Positions 1-8,543 of a DNA stretch of 32,956 bases are shown piece by piece. The notes beneath the pieces were generated by a model, which was not told the DNA's origin, made no database searches, and saw only the letters and a list, made by a program, of their open reading frames with translations. Origin of the DNA: Planktotalea sp. (GTDB lineage Bacteria > Pseudomonadota > Alphaproteobacteria > Rhodobacterales > Rhodobacteraceae). The stretch is from assembly GCF_018607965.1 (NCBI RefSeq), contig NZ_JABBAM010000035.1, positions 66,217 to 99,172 on the forward strand. The letters run 5' to 3'. The stretch's first letter is position 1; each line of letters begins with the position of its first letter. The position numbers were made by a program, and so were the translations under genes.

Positions 1-1046
1 ATTTCTTCTAACATTTCTTCTTGAATGATCGTGCGATGACGTTCGGCTTCGCCGCAGATGTTCGTCTCACCTGTAAAGAAGCCAGATGCGCCGATAATAA
101 GACGTACCAAGGGCGCGCATTCACCGATCCCGCTCATGTGCCATGATCCTGCAAAGGCAACGTGCTTTGCATCTGGCAAGTGCTCCATAAGCTGCGCGGC
201 GTCAATTCCAGCAGGCATCTGTGGGTACTCGCCCAAGTTCAGCAAAAGCGTAGCAAGGGCCATCGCGCCAAGACTGTCGGTCGTCATGGCCTGTGGCAAA
301 GCAGGGTCAATCGCGAAGGTTGCAGTGATGCGTGCATCCTTGAGAGACGCTTCATAGCGCGGGGCATCAATGTCGTTGAAATCAACGCCGCCCTTGGTCA
401 TCCATCCACAATCAAGCATGCCTGCATTTTCATCGCAGTATTCAATATAGGCCGATTTCTGAACGCGCACGCCAGCAAGCGCCAAGGCCGTGTGCCCCCC
501 AAGCGAGAACCCAGCACTGGTGATATCGCCCATGTCAGCTGTAATGCCGCGCAATGGCCCAGCTTCAAAAGCATCAAGGATCGCACTGTGATCCGCAGGA
601 CGGTCCCAGATTTCAATCGTGCGATGGGGATCGCTGTCCATGGATGTGGTGCCATGATGGTTAACACCAGCAACGATGTAGCCTTGCTGGGTCAGCGCGG
701 TTGCAAGCCACGCCATCTGCGTCATGCGTCCGCCAGAACCGTGGCTGAGAACAACCAAAGGAAATGTGCCCGCGCGAGGGGTCGCATCGCGATGTGCGTG
801 AAATCCATACATCAACGCATTCTGCGCTATGAGATCAGCGTCGCCTGTGGCATCGGTGGGATACCAAATATGCAAATCCAACGCTGTGTCACGATGATCA
901 ACATCCAAAGGCATCGTCATAAAGCCAACTTGCGTCTCGGGAATGGCGCGTGTCTCTGTTGAAAGCGCCCAAGCGGTGCCAAAGAAAAGCGCGGTGCCAG
1001 TGCCAAGGGTCAGGGCAGTGCGGGTGATAAATGTCTTCAATGTCAT
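1..1046 (-). CDS. Secreted dienelactone hydrolase / PAF-acetylhydrolase-like alpha/beta hydrolase (3' end off window)
   Basis: An open frame of 348 complete codons runs off the left edge without a stop. The N-terminus (residues 1-35) is a hydrophobic export signal ending near AWALS. The alpha/beta-hydrolase landmarks are an oxyanion-type SHGSGG at 101-106, the nucleophile elbow GFSLGG at 179-184 (Ser181), a candidate acid in AIDPAL (Asp247) and a candidate His in SWHMS (His303). This resembles the predicted dienelactone hydrolase/PAF-acetylhydrolase group; the real substrate is unknown, and a periplasmic or lipoprotein esterase is likely. ATG at 1046 is preferred because GGA lies 7 nt upstream; in-frame ATGs at 1058 and 1067 are alternatives. 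It is divergent from an AraC-type regulator gene 121 bp away, which suggests local control by that regulator. Confidence 0.85.
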   Translation of the reverse strand, partial: MTLKTFITRTALTLGTGTALFFGTAWALSTETRAIPETQVGFMTMPLDVDHRDTALDLHIWYPTDATGDADLIAQNALMYGFHAHRDATPRAGTFPLVVLSHGSGGRMTQMAWLATALTQQGYIVAGVNHHGTTSMDSDPHRTIEIWDRPADHSAILDAFEAGPLRGITADMGDITSAGFSLGGHTALALAGVRVQKSAYIEYCDENAGMLDCGWMTKGGVDFNDIDAPRYEASLKDARITATFAIDPALPQAMTTDSLGAMALATLLLNLGEYPQMPAGIDAAQLMEHLPDAKHVAFAGSWHMSGIGECAPLVRLIIGASGFFTGETNICGEAERHRTIIQEEMLEE

Positions 1047-1108
1047 TGGTCTATCCATTCGTTTCATGGTTGCGATGGATCTGTGATGCGCGCGTCTTTG
1101 ATTTAATG

Positions 1109-1147
1109 CGTCCTGAAACACGTTTTGGGACGTTCTCAAACCGGTTT
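1109..1147. promoter_or_regulatory. Candidate operator palindromes between divergent hydrolase and AraC genes
   Basis: Bases 1109-1132 form an interrupted inverted repeat, CGTCC-tg-AAAC-ac-GTTT-tg-GGACG. Bases 1138-1147 are the perfect palindrome AAACCGGTTT. GTCC or GGAC half-sites recur at 1110, 1128 and 1150. Their place in a short divergent gap next to a regulator gene suggests an operator. No protein has been shown to bind here, so the function is inferred. Confidence 0.35.
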
Positions 1148-1167
1148 TAGTCCTTTTGGAGCGTTTC

Positions 1168-2153
1168 ATGCTGCCAACATTGCCCATCCCGATGATCGGC
1201 GCCTTGATCCTTGGGTTTCTATTCGCCTCGCTGGTATTGTCCCAAAAACGGATCATTGCGTTGAGCGGCTTAGTCGGGCTATGTGCTTTGCAATCAGCGC
1301 TTATTGCGTTGGTTTTGCATCACGGGGTCAGCGAATTGCGCATGGTACAACCCGTCTTGGCCTGCTGCATTCCGCCCTTGGCTTGGATCGGTTTACGGCG
1401 CTCAGGGTTAGAACGTGCTGGACGTGAAGTGCTCCATTTTGCGCCACCTCTTTTAGCGGTGCTGGCATTAATAGTTCAGCCCTATGCATTGGGTGTGATG
1501 ATTCCGCTGCTTTATTTCGGCTACGGCATCGCGATCTTGGTAACGGTGTCACGCGGCGCTGATGCGTTGCCACGGCCTCGCTTTGAAAGCGGCGATCAAT
1601 GGGGCGCATTTGGCGCTGGATCGGGATCGCCTTGATCGCATCGGGATTGAGTGACGTCGCAATCGCGGGGGTGATGATCGCTGGGATGGCGCACTTTGCG
1701 TCGCTGATCATTGCGTTCAGTTCATCTGGATTACTTTTGGTGATGGTCGCTTTAAGCCTGTCGCGCAGTTTGCGCGATTTACCAGACGCTTTGGTTGACG
1801 TGCCCGAACCAGTCGAGGTTGGTCCAAGTGAAGAGGACACAACAATCATGGCTCGGCTTGATGCATTGGTTGAAGAGGGGCGCTTGTATTTAGATCCTGA
1901 TCTAACCCTCAGCCGACTAGCACGGCGCTTGGGTTTGCCCGTCAAAACGCTATCCATCGCGATCAATCGCGTGACGGGTGAAAACGTGTCGCGTTATATC
2001 AATGCGCGCCGGATCCAAGCGGCCTGTGCTGCACTAGAGGCAGGCGAAAGCGTGACCGAGGCCATGTTGAGTGCCGGCTTTAATACCAAGTCGAATTTCA
2101 ACCGCGAATTCTTGCGTATCACGGGTAAAACGCCGCGCGCATTTCTCGGGTAG
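1168..2153 (+). pseudogene. Membrane-anchored AraC-family transcriptional regulator, disrupted by a one-base frameshift
   Basis: The 5' part (1168-1635) encodes several hydrophobic helices (for example IGALILGFLFASLVLS). The 3' part (frame continuing from about 1599 to 2153) encodes one or two more helices, a linker and an AraC HTH domain (SRLARRLGLPVKTLSIAINR ... AMLSAGFNTKSNFNREFLRI). The two halves are in different frames. Adding one G to the run GGGG at 1601-1604 restores one 328-residue protein reading through DQWGRIWRWIGIA, a normal length and join for regulators with an N-terminal membrane domain. The start is ATG 1168, with GGAG six bases upstream. As written, the product would end at 1635 without its DNA-binding domain. 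A homopolymer sequencing error is a real alternative. It probably regulates the divergent hydrolase. Confidence 0.8.
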
Positions 2154-2159
2154 GATGCA

Positions 2160-2220
2160 GGGGGGGAACCAACCCCCATTTGCGCCTGCAAACTCCACCC
2201 GAGGTTTATTTAGACCAAAG
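2160..2220 (+). repeat. Intergenic G/C hairpin plus CCCGAGG-T/A-rich motif (copy A)
   Basis: GGGGG-AACCAA-CCCCC (2162-2177) forms a short hairpin, followed at 2198 by CCCGAGGTTTATTTAGACC, a diverged form of the motif seen again near 4370 and 29025. It lies between the convergent ends of the AraC gene and the ABC ATPase gene, so a transcription-end or mRNA-end role is plausible. Confidence 0.45.
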
Positions 2221-2227
2221 ATGCGGA

Positions 2228-4312
2228 CTATTCGGCCGCAATCTGGATGACGGGCTCCATTTCAGCCAGCTTTTCGTCGCTTAGATGGCACTTGAGTTGG
2301 TGACCATTTGGACGCGTCCGAATTGCTGGAACTTCCGTATCACACAAGCCACCGGGGACCTGAGATTTCCAATTGCAGCGCGTTTGGAACGGGCAACCGG
2401 GCGGAGGGTTCATCGCTGATGGAATATCGCCCTCAAGCACGATGTGCTTTTTCTTCACGCTTGTATCCGCGATTGGAACCGCCGATAGCAGTGCTTCGGT
2501 ATAGGGGTGATAGGGTGGCGAAAAGACCTGATCCGTCGTACCAAGTTCAACCACATGTCCAAGGTACATGACCATTACGCGGTCGCTCAGATAGCGCACG
2601 ATCGACAGATCATGCGAGATGAACAACAACGTGGTTTTCTCTTCGCGCTGGATTTCCATCAACAGATCCGTGACGGCTGCCTGGACCGATACATCAAGCG
2701 CTGACACAGGTTCATCCGCCACCACGATACGCGCACCCCCAGAAAAGGCGCGGGCGATACCGACGCGTTGCTTTTGCCCACCAGAAAGCTGTCGCGGCAT
2801 ACGATCCGCAAATTCGCGCGGCAATTTCACCAAGTCGAGCAACTCAAGCATGCGATTGCGGCGCTCGGGCTCGGAGTTGCCGATTTTGAAGATTTCAAGC
2901 GCGCGGATGATTTGACGACCCACTGTCATAGACGGGTTCAGGGTATCGAACGGATTCTGGAATACCATCTGAACGTCTGCAACGGTCTTCGTGTCGCGTT
3001 CCTGAATGGGTGTGTTGCCGATGCTTTGATTGTCGAGCAGGATTTCACCGCTTGTCGCGGTTTCCAAACCCATGAGCACCTTGGCAAAGGTCGATTTGCC
3101 ACAACCGGACTCGCCCACAATGGCGAGCGTCTCAGATTCGCGCGCTTCAAAACTAAGCGTCTCGTTGGCTTTTACGACCTTCTTATTGGCCCCGCCAAAC
3201 AGCGCGTTCGCGGACACTTCGTAGTATTTCTTAAGGTTGTCCATCTTTAGGACGACCTTGCCAATCTCGCCTTTGACCTTCTGCTCACCCAAAACAATAG
3301 GGGCGTTCCAATCGATCTCTTCGTGCCTCAAGCAGCGCGTTGCGTGACGATCATTACCGTGCACACCAACCATGGCGATGTCGCCTTGGTCGCATCGGCC
3401 AGCTTCGAAATAGTCGCAGCGTGGGCCAAAGTTACAACCAATTGGACGTTCATGGGGCAGGGGGAAGTTGCCAGGGATTGCGACCAATGGACGGCTGTTC
3501 TTGTCTGCGCCGGGCAATGGGATCGAACGGAATAGCGCCTGTGTGTAGGGGTGCTGCATCTCGTCGAACACGTCCTCTATGGATCCGCGTTCGACCGCTT
3601 CGCCGGAATACATCACGCAAATCCGGTCACATGTTTCTAGAACCAGACCAAGGTTGTGCGAGATGAACAGCATCGATGTGCCGTATTTCTTGCCCAAATC
3701 GCGTACCAACTCAACGATGGCGGCTTCAACGGTCACATCCAGTGCGGTTGTCGGTTCGTCCAAGATCAACAATGCAGGCTTGGACATCAGCGCCATCGCG
3801 ATTACGATACGCTGCTGCTGGCCACCCGATAACTGATGTGGATAGCTGTCTAAAATGCGCGCAGGGTCGGGCAACTTTACATCGGTGACCACATCCAAAG
3901 CGCGCTCTTTGGCTTCTTTTTCGCCAATGCCCTCGTGGATCATCGGAACTTCCATCAATTGACGGCCGACCTTCATCGCGGGGTTCAAGGACGCCATCGG
4001 CTCTTGATAGATCATCGCGATCTCATTGCCGCGCACGTCGCGTAATTCTTCAGGGCTCATTTCTGACAGGTCACGCCCTTTGAACTTGATCGAACCGCCG
4101 ACAACGCGACCATTCTTGCCAAGGTCTTGCATCACCCCCAGAGCCACGGTAGATTTACCACAGCCAGATTCACCAACCAATCCGACCGCTTCACCGGGCT
4201 GAACCGTTACCGAAAAATCCATCACCGCTGGAATTTCGCGCAACCGCGTAAAGAAGGAAATCGAGAGCTTATCAATCTCTAGGATTGGCCCGTCATAATC
4301 CAGTTTTGCCAT
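2228..4312 (-). CDS. Peptide-type ABC transporter, fused double ATP-binding protein (DppD-DppF type)
   Basis: This 694-residue protein carries both ATPases of a dipeptide/oligopeptide importer in one chain. Domain 1 has Walker A GESGCGKST (47-55), signature LSGGQQQRI (161-169) and Walker B LLILDEP (181-187). Domain 2 has Walker A at 400-408, signature LSGGQKQRV (509-517) and Walker B IVVADEP (529-535). Each is followed by the oligopeptide-transporter C-terminal extension with clustered cysteines (near 293-307 and about 645-670). All key residues are present, so both sites look active. ATG 4312 is chosen because AGGGAGAAG sits just upstream; the longer frame to 4408 runs through a repeat and looks non-coding. 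It is the last gene of the binding protein-permease-permease-ATPase order and acts on the inner face of the cytoplasmic membrane. Confidence 0.93.
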   Translation of the reverse strand: MAKLDYDGPILEIDKLSISFFTRLREIPAVMDFSVTVQPGEAVGLVGESGCGKSTVALGVMQDLGKNGRVVGGSIKFKGRDLSEMSPEELRDVRGNEIAMIYQEPMASLNPAMKVGRQLMEVPMIHEGIGEKEAKERALDVVTDVKLPDPARILDSYPHQLSGGQQQRIVIAMALMSKPALLILDEPTTALDVTVEAAIVELVRDLGKKYGTSMLFISHNLGLVLETCDRICVMYSGEAVERGSIEDVFDEMQHPYTQALFRSIPLPGADKNSRPLVAIPGNFPLPHERPIGCNFGPRCDYFEAGRCDQGDIAMVGVHGNDRHATRCLRHEEIDWNAPIVLGEQKVKGEIGKVVLKMDNLKKYYEVSANALFGGANKKVVKANETLSFEARESETLAIVGESGCGKSTFAKVLMGLETATSGEILLDNQSIGNTPIQERDTKTVADVQMVFQNPFDTLNPSMTVGRQIIRALEIFKIGNSEPERRNRMLELLDLVKLPREFADRMPRQLSGGQKQRVGIARAFSGGARIVVADEPVSALDVSVQAAVTDLLMEIQREEKTTLLFISHDLSIVRYLSDRVMVMYLGHVVELGTTDQVFSPPYHPYTEALLSAVPIADTSVKKKHIVLEGDIPSAMNPPPGCPFQTRCNWKSQVPGGLCDTEVPAIRTRPNGHQLKCHLSDEKLAEMEPVIQIAAE

Positions 4313-4360
4313 GTCACTTCTCCCTTTGGAGCAGAAAGCGAAAACCCTTTTTAGGTTTCC

Positions 4361-4402
4361 TCTCTCCATAAATATCTCGGGGGTCGAGGGGGCTGGCCCC
4401 CC
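4361..4402 (-). repeat. Intergenic G/C hairpin plus CCCGAGATATTTATGGA motif (copy B)
   Basis: On the minus strand a GGGGG..CCAG..CCCCC hairpin is followed by CCCCCGAGATATTTATGGAG. This is the same arrangement as near 29000. It lies between dppC-like and the ATPase gene, inside the putative operon, so it may lower or process the message between them. Confidence 0.5.
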
Positions 4403-4417
4403 GTCCACCCTATGAAA

Positions 4418-5608
4418 TCAATCGCGCAAACTTTCTTCGCGAAGCCCGTCCGCCAGTAGGTTCAATCCCAAGACCAACGACAGCAATGCAAAAGCAGGCG
4501 GCAAAGCAGGGTGCAGATAGATCGACAAAAGCTTACGGCCGTCGTTGATCGTGCTGCCCCAGTCAGGGCTTTCGGGTGGCAGACCAAGGCCAAAGAAACC
4601 AAGTGTTCCAAGCAGAATGGTCGTATAACCAATGCGTAGGCAGAAATCGACGATCAGTGGGCCACGTGCGTTTGGCAGGATTTCCCAAAGCATGATGTAC
4701 CAAGGACCTTCACCACGTGTTTGCGCCGCTGCCACATAATCACGCTGTTTGATGTCTAGCGTGAGACCCCGCACAATTCTGAACACTGTGGGTGAGTTGA
4801 CGAAAACAACCGACACAAACACAACCAAGATACCAGCCGCTGGATTGAAGAAATCCAAAGAACCAAGAATATCGATCTTTGTGCTCGGTGCGTTGATCGT
4901 AACCACATACATAACCGCCAGTGGGATCAGGACTGCACATAGCCAAATGACGTTCTTTTGTGGCTGTTGTTTCAGTCGTGTGTTGATCAGAACCGAGAAG
5001 AAGATAAGCGGGAAGAAGAACAACACGATTGCCATATACTGCGGCAGACCCGTGTTCACGATCTCAGGTGTGACCAGCAAGTAGAACAACAAGATCACTG
5101 GGAAGGCGAGCACAAGGTTTGCAACGAATGACAACAACGTATCAAACTTGCCGCCAAAGTAACCTGCGGGCAGGCCAAGTGTAATCCCAACCATATATGC
5201 AAAGAGCGTCGCCAAAGGCGCGATCAGGATAACAATCGTGGCCCCTGACATGACACGACTAAAGATGTCGCGCGCAAGGTTGTCACCGCCAAGCAGATAA
5301 TGGGCGTAATCCCCATCTTGTGCGCCGCGCAGTGGCGTGCCTGGCAGTTTGTTCTTCATCCCTGACACTTGACCTAAAGGATCATGTGTCAGGATCATGT
5401 CCATCGATCCCAAGGCCGCGACAAAGACCCAGAACATGACCAACGCAAAGCCGATCATGCCGATGGTGCTGTCAAACAGCTTACCGTAAAGTCCGAGTTT
5501 ACGTTTATAGTAAATCGAGACTGTGAAAGTGACGATCAGCGCAATCCAAACAGGGATCAGCTGGACGAACATACCGGCGAAAATTCCGCCCCAAGAAAGT
5601 GGTTCCAT
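4418..5608 (-). CDS. Peptide-type ABC transporter permease, DppC type, enlarged
   Basis: This 396-residue membrane protein has about nine hydrophobic segments (roughly 13-33, 48-68, 121-147, 158-180, 190-208, 219-237, 258-277, 321-343, 368-385). The permease EAA-type loop that contacts the ATPase is at about 290-312 (DYVAAAQTRGEGPWYIMLWE). The DppC end signature ESPDWGSTINDGR is at 346-358. DppC proteins are usually near 300 residues; the excess is an N-terminal helix and a hydrophobic insertion (about 185-260) between the core helices and the EAA loop. The ATG at 5608 is preferred over the TTG two codons upstream because AAGGA is correctly spaced only for the ATG. It starts 12 bp after the DppB-like gene and very likely pairs with it. 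Confidence 0.9.
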   Translation of the reverse strand: MEPLSWGGIFAGMFVQLIPVWIALIVTFTVSIYYKRKLGLYGKLFDSTIGMIGFALVMFWVFVAALGSMDMILTHDPLGQVSGMKNKLPGTPLRGAQDGDYAHYLLGGDNLARDIFSRVMSGATIVILIAPLATLFAYMVGITLGLPAGYFGGKFDTLLSFVANLVLAFPVILLFYLLVTPEIVNTGLPQYMAIVLFFFPLIFFSVLINTRLKQQPQKNVIWLCAVLIPLAVMYVVTINAPSTKIDILGSLDFFNPAAGILVVFVSVVFVNSPTVFRIVRGLTLDIKQRDYVAAAQTRGEGPWYIMLWEILPNARGPLIVDFCLRIGYTTILLGTLGFFGLGLPPESPDWGSTINDGRKLLSIYLHPALPPAFALLSLVLGLNLLADGLREESLRD

Positions 5609-5620
5609 TTCCAAATGTCC

Positions 5621-6706
5621 TTAGCTGACGCTGATACGTGGGTTAAGATATACGTAGCCGATGTCAGAGATCAGCTGAGTGATCAAAACAACGATCACCG
5701 ACACAACAGAAACACCAAGCAGCAATTCGATATCGTTGTTGCCTGCGGCCTGAACCAACACCCAGCCAAAGCCTTTGTAGTTGAACAGGGTCTCTACAAT
5801 TACGACACCATTCAGCAGCCACGGGATCTGCAACATGATCACCGTGAAAGGTGCAATCAGCGCGTTACGCAGGGCGTGCTTCACAACGATTTTGGGAAAG
5901 CTGACACCCTTTAGACGTGCTGTGCGGATGTATTGCGCCGTCATGACTTCGGCCATCGAGGCACGGGTCATACGGGCGATATACCCCATGCCATAAAGCG
6001 AGATCGTCAGAACCGGCAGGAAGAAGTTGTTGAAGTTTGCATTCTCCATGGCCGAGGTCGCGGTGCCTTTGAACAAGGTGCGTCCTTCGATCCAATCCAT
6101 TGACGCAAGCCACTGATTAAGTGGCGACGCGGATGCGGCGAACAGTGCGATAAATATAACGCCAGACACATATTCCGGTGTCGCCGTCGTAATGATTGAA
6201 ACTGTAGACAGGGATCGATCCGTGCGGCTGCCTTCGCGCATGCCCGCAAGGACACCGATAAGCAGGGCAGACGGGATCATCAACATCATCACCCAAAACA
6301 TCAATTTGCCCGTCAGGCTCAGCCGTGTGGCAACGATGGAGGATACTTCGTCCTTAAAGACTGTGGAAAATCCCCAGTCGCCTTGGATAACGCCACAAAA
6401 CCGCGGTGTATCTGCGATAGACACGCCAGTCTGAAGGCAACGTCCGTACGCACGGCCATCGTCGACTTCGATAATCTTGGACGGCCAAACCCCAAGCCAT
6501 TCACCGTATTTGATCGGCAAAGGTTGATCGTAGCCCCGATTTGCGAGCCAGCGATCGACTTGTTCGTCGCTCATACGCATTTCGCCTTGCGTCTTAGCAA
6601 GCTTTTCAAGGTTCGGGTGTAGGTTGGTCAGAAAGAAGACGATGAACGTCAGGCAGATTGCCGTGAGGATCATGACCCCCAAACGGCGAAGAATAAACAG
6701 TCCCAT
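5621..6706 (-). CDS. Peptide-type ABC transporter permease, DppB type
   Basis: This 361-residue inner-membrane permease has a first helix MGLFILRRLGVMILTAICLT at the N-terminus, typical of DppB/OppB. A long periplasmic region (about 30-130) contains two cysteines (GRCLQTG and RFCGV), which could pair. Five further helices follow. The EAA loop near YIRTARLKGVSFPKIVVKHA contacts the ATPase. ATG 6706 gives the family-type start and has AGGGG about six bases upstream; an in-frame ATG at 6739 is less likely. It lies 130 bp downstream of the binding-protein gene, with a terminator-like hairpin between, and 12 bp before the DppC-like gene. Confidence 0.92.
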   Translation of the reverse strand: MGLFILRRLGVMILTAICLTFIVFFLTNLHPNLEKLAKTQGEMRMSDEQVDRWLANRGYDQPLPIKYGEWLGVWPSKIIEVDDGRAYGRCLQTGVSIADTPRFCGVIQGDWGFSTVFKDEVSSIVATRLSLTGKLMFWVMMLMIPSALLIGVLAGMREGSRTDRSLSTVSIITTATPEYVSGVIFIALFAASASPLNQWLASMDWIEGRTLFKGTATSAMENANFNNFFLPVLTISLYGMGYIARMTRASMAEVMTAQYIRTARLKGVSFPKIVVKHALRNALIAPFTVIMLQIPWLLNGVVIVETLFNYKGFGWVLVQAAGNNDIELLLGVSVVSVIVVLITQLISDIGYVYLNPRISVS

Positions 6707-6781
6707 GAGTGCCCCTGTTGATAAGGCTATGCAGACCATTGTTGGCCCGTCATTTGTACAGATCATCGACAATGACCCGCT

Positions 6782-6819
6782 TAAAAAGAAAGGCCGCGCC
6801 CGAAAAATCAGACGCGGCC
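6782..6819 (-). terminator. Intrinsic terminator/attenuator between binding-protein and permease genes
   Basis: On the minus strand a perfect 7-bp stem GGCCGCG/CGCGGCC (6813-6819 with 6792-6798, 14-nt loop) is followed by TTTCTTTTTA. It lies 18 bp past the binding-protein stop. This fits partial termination that leaves binding protein in excess over membrane subunits, a common arrangement in ABC importers. Confidence 0.8.
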
Positions 6820-6836
6820 CTGTTGGTTAGGTCAGC

Positions 6837-8510
6837 TTACGCTTCTACAGCCCACTTATAGAGCTGGGACGCATATGCGATGTGGATGTCAGTTCCGACA
6901 AAGCCTGGACGCGTGTGGCGGTAGATTGAACGCCAGTATGGCTGGATCGTCACGCCTTCTTCGATCACGATGGCCTGAATTTTGCCCATCACTTCACGGC
7001 GCTTGGCAGCATCCGCAATAGAGTTGGCTTCATCCAGAAGCGCGTCAAATTCAGCGTTGGACCAAGCGAACTCGTTCCAAGCAACGCCTGACTTATACGC
7101 AAGACCAAGAACCTGAGTACCCAGTGGGCGGTGGTTCCAGTTTGTGGAAGAGAAGGCATACTTCGTCCAGTCGTTCCAGAATGTGGAGCCAGGAAGGATC
7201 GTACGCTTCACTTTCATGCCTGCATCACGCATTTGCGCTGCAACCGCGTCCGTTGTGTTCTTGCGCCAGTCATCGTCGATGGAGTGGAGTTCGAACTCAT
7301 AATCCGCCATGCCCGCTTCTTCCATAAGCGCGTAGGCTTTTGCTGGATCATGCGGAATACGGGTTACGGATGCGTCGTGCTCTGGGTGAACTGGTCCAAC
7401 GTGGCAGTTTTCAGCAGGGACACCTTGGCCAGCGTTACCCAGCTCAAGAAGAACCGCGTTGTCCACACACATTGCAATCGCTTGACGGACGCGCTTGTCT
7501 TCAAAAATGACCTTGCCGTCTGCATCTGTTGCAGCTTGGTTTGGACGAACAACGATTGTTGAACCTGTCGCCAATTCGGCTTTGTTCCAACCAATGCTAT
7601 CAAAAACGGAAACGAAGTCGCCAACGTTTTCATAGATCGTGTCGATCTCATCGGATTCAGCCGCCGCAACCCACGCAGATGGGTCTGTGCCGTAGTCAAT
7701 GAACTCGATACGATCAAGGAAGGCGCCTTTGCCCTCTGCATAGCCCCACCAGTCGTGGCCCTCGTTGCGCACGAGAACGGACTTAACGCCAACTTCGTGG
7801 CTGTCGTTCTTGTAAGCGCCTGTACCGATTTGATTGGCCAGAAGGTCTTCTGGGTTGTCATCGGGGTGCATGATCGCCGCAGGATAATCCGCGATGCCTG
7901 GAATCAACGTGATGTCTGGCTGACGCAGGTTCAAACGCAGTGTGTGGCTGTCCACAACTTCGATTGCGCCGTCGATGGCCTTCTTCGTCTCCGGGTCAAC
8001 GATCGAGTCAACGCGCGCGGCCATGGAGTTACCCTCAGCTTCGCCTTCTGCCCAGCGGTCGAAGTTATAAGCAATGTGCTCGGCTGTCAGCTCGTCGCCA
8101 TTGTTCCACTTAACGCCCTTGCGGATGTTGAATGTGTATTGTGTGGCGTCAGCATTGACTTCCCAGCTCTCTGCGAGCCAGCCGTTGAACGAGCCATCTG
8201 AGTCATATTCAACCAGATACTCAAGCCAGCCGTTGCCGACGAAAGCGATCTGTGTCCAATCCCACGTGCGTGGGTCTTTCAATGCGCGCACTTCCATTTG
8301 CATGCGGATCGTGCCGCCTTGTTTGGCGTGTGCAGCAGCGTGAACGGGCTGAGTGAGACCGCCCATTGCGTAGATCGCGCTTGTTGCGACGCCCAAGGCG
8401 GAAGCACGTGTCAGGAATTCGCGGCGATCCAGAAGACCTGCTTTAAATTCATCAGCGTACATTTTGGCAGCCGAGTGGACGGGCTTGCCGTTAATTGTCT
8501 CATGCGTCAT
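6837..8510 (-). CDS. Periplasmic peptide-type substrate-binding protein (SBP family 5), Tat-exported
   Basis: This 557-residue protein matches the family 5 (DppA/OppA-type) binding proteins in length and landmarks. It has GGTIRM at the mature start, LAESWEVNADATQYTFNIRKGVKWNNGDEL, the EHIAYNFDRW segment and RVRQAIAMCVDN. The N-terminus carries a twin-arginine signal, DRREFLTRASALGVATS (28-44), followed by a hydrophobic stretch and a cleavage site near VHAAAHA, so export is probably folded via Tat. ATG 8510 has GGAGAAAATA directly upstream. It delivers substrate to the permeases encoded next. The substrate cannot be read from sequence: peptides are most common, but this family also binds nickel, heme, sugars and opines. 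An 11-base G tract lies 34 bp upstream of the start. Confidence 0.92.
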   Translation of the reverse strand: MTHETINGKPVHSAAKMYADEFKAGLLDRREFLTRASALGVATSAIYAMGGLTQPVHAAAHAKQGGTIRMQMEVRALKDPRTWDWTQIAFVGNGWLEYLVEYDSDGSFNGWLAESWEVNADATQYTFNIRKGVKWNNGDELTAEHIAYNFDRWAEGEAEGNSMAARVDSIVDPETKKAIDGAIEVVDSHTLRLNLRQPDITLIPGIADYPAAIMHPDDNPEDLLANQIGTGAYKNDSHEVGVKSVLVRNEGHDWWGYAEGKGAFLDRIEFIDYGTDPSAWVAAAESDEIDTIYENVGDFVSVFDSIGWNKAELATGSTIVVRPNQAATDADGKVIFEDKRVRQAIAMCVDNAVLLELGNAGQGVPAENCHVGPVHPEHDASVTRIPHDPAKAYALMEEAGMADYEFELHSIDDDWRKNTTDAVAAQMRDAGMKVKRTILPGSTFWNDWTKYAFSSTNWNHRPLGTQVLGLAYKSGVAWNEFAWSNAEFDALLDEANSIADAAKRREVMGKIQAIVIEEGVTIQPYWRSIYRHTRPGFVGTDIHIAYASQLYKWAVEA

Positions 8511-8543
8511 TATTTTCTCCCTGTGACACTTTTCTTTTTTGTT

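Noticed and set aside
162-962. Long plus-strand frame opposite the hydrolase gene
   Set aside because: The minus strand encodes a coherent hydrolase with catalytic motifs; the plus-strand product is low in recognisable structure and is a codon-bias shadow.
1597-1605. Programmed -1 frameshifting in the AraC gene
   Set aside because: CAATGGGGC is not an X-XXY-YYZ slippery site and no downstream stimulatory structure was evident. A lost G is the simpler reading.
1328-1966. 212-codon minus-strand frame over the broken AraC gene
   Set aside because: The composition is that of an antisense shadow. It could have been mistaken for the real gene because the plus-strand gene is split, but the plus strand has membrane helices and an AraC HTH.
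4313-4408. N-terminal extension of the fused ATPase to 4408
   Set aside because: The extension translates through the intergenic repeat and lacks a ribosome-binding site; ATG 4312 has a strong one.
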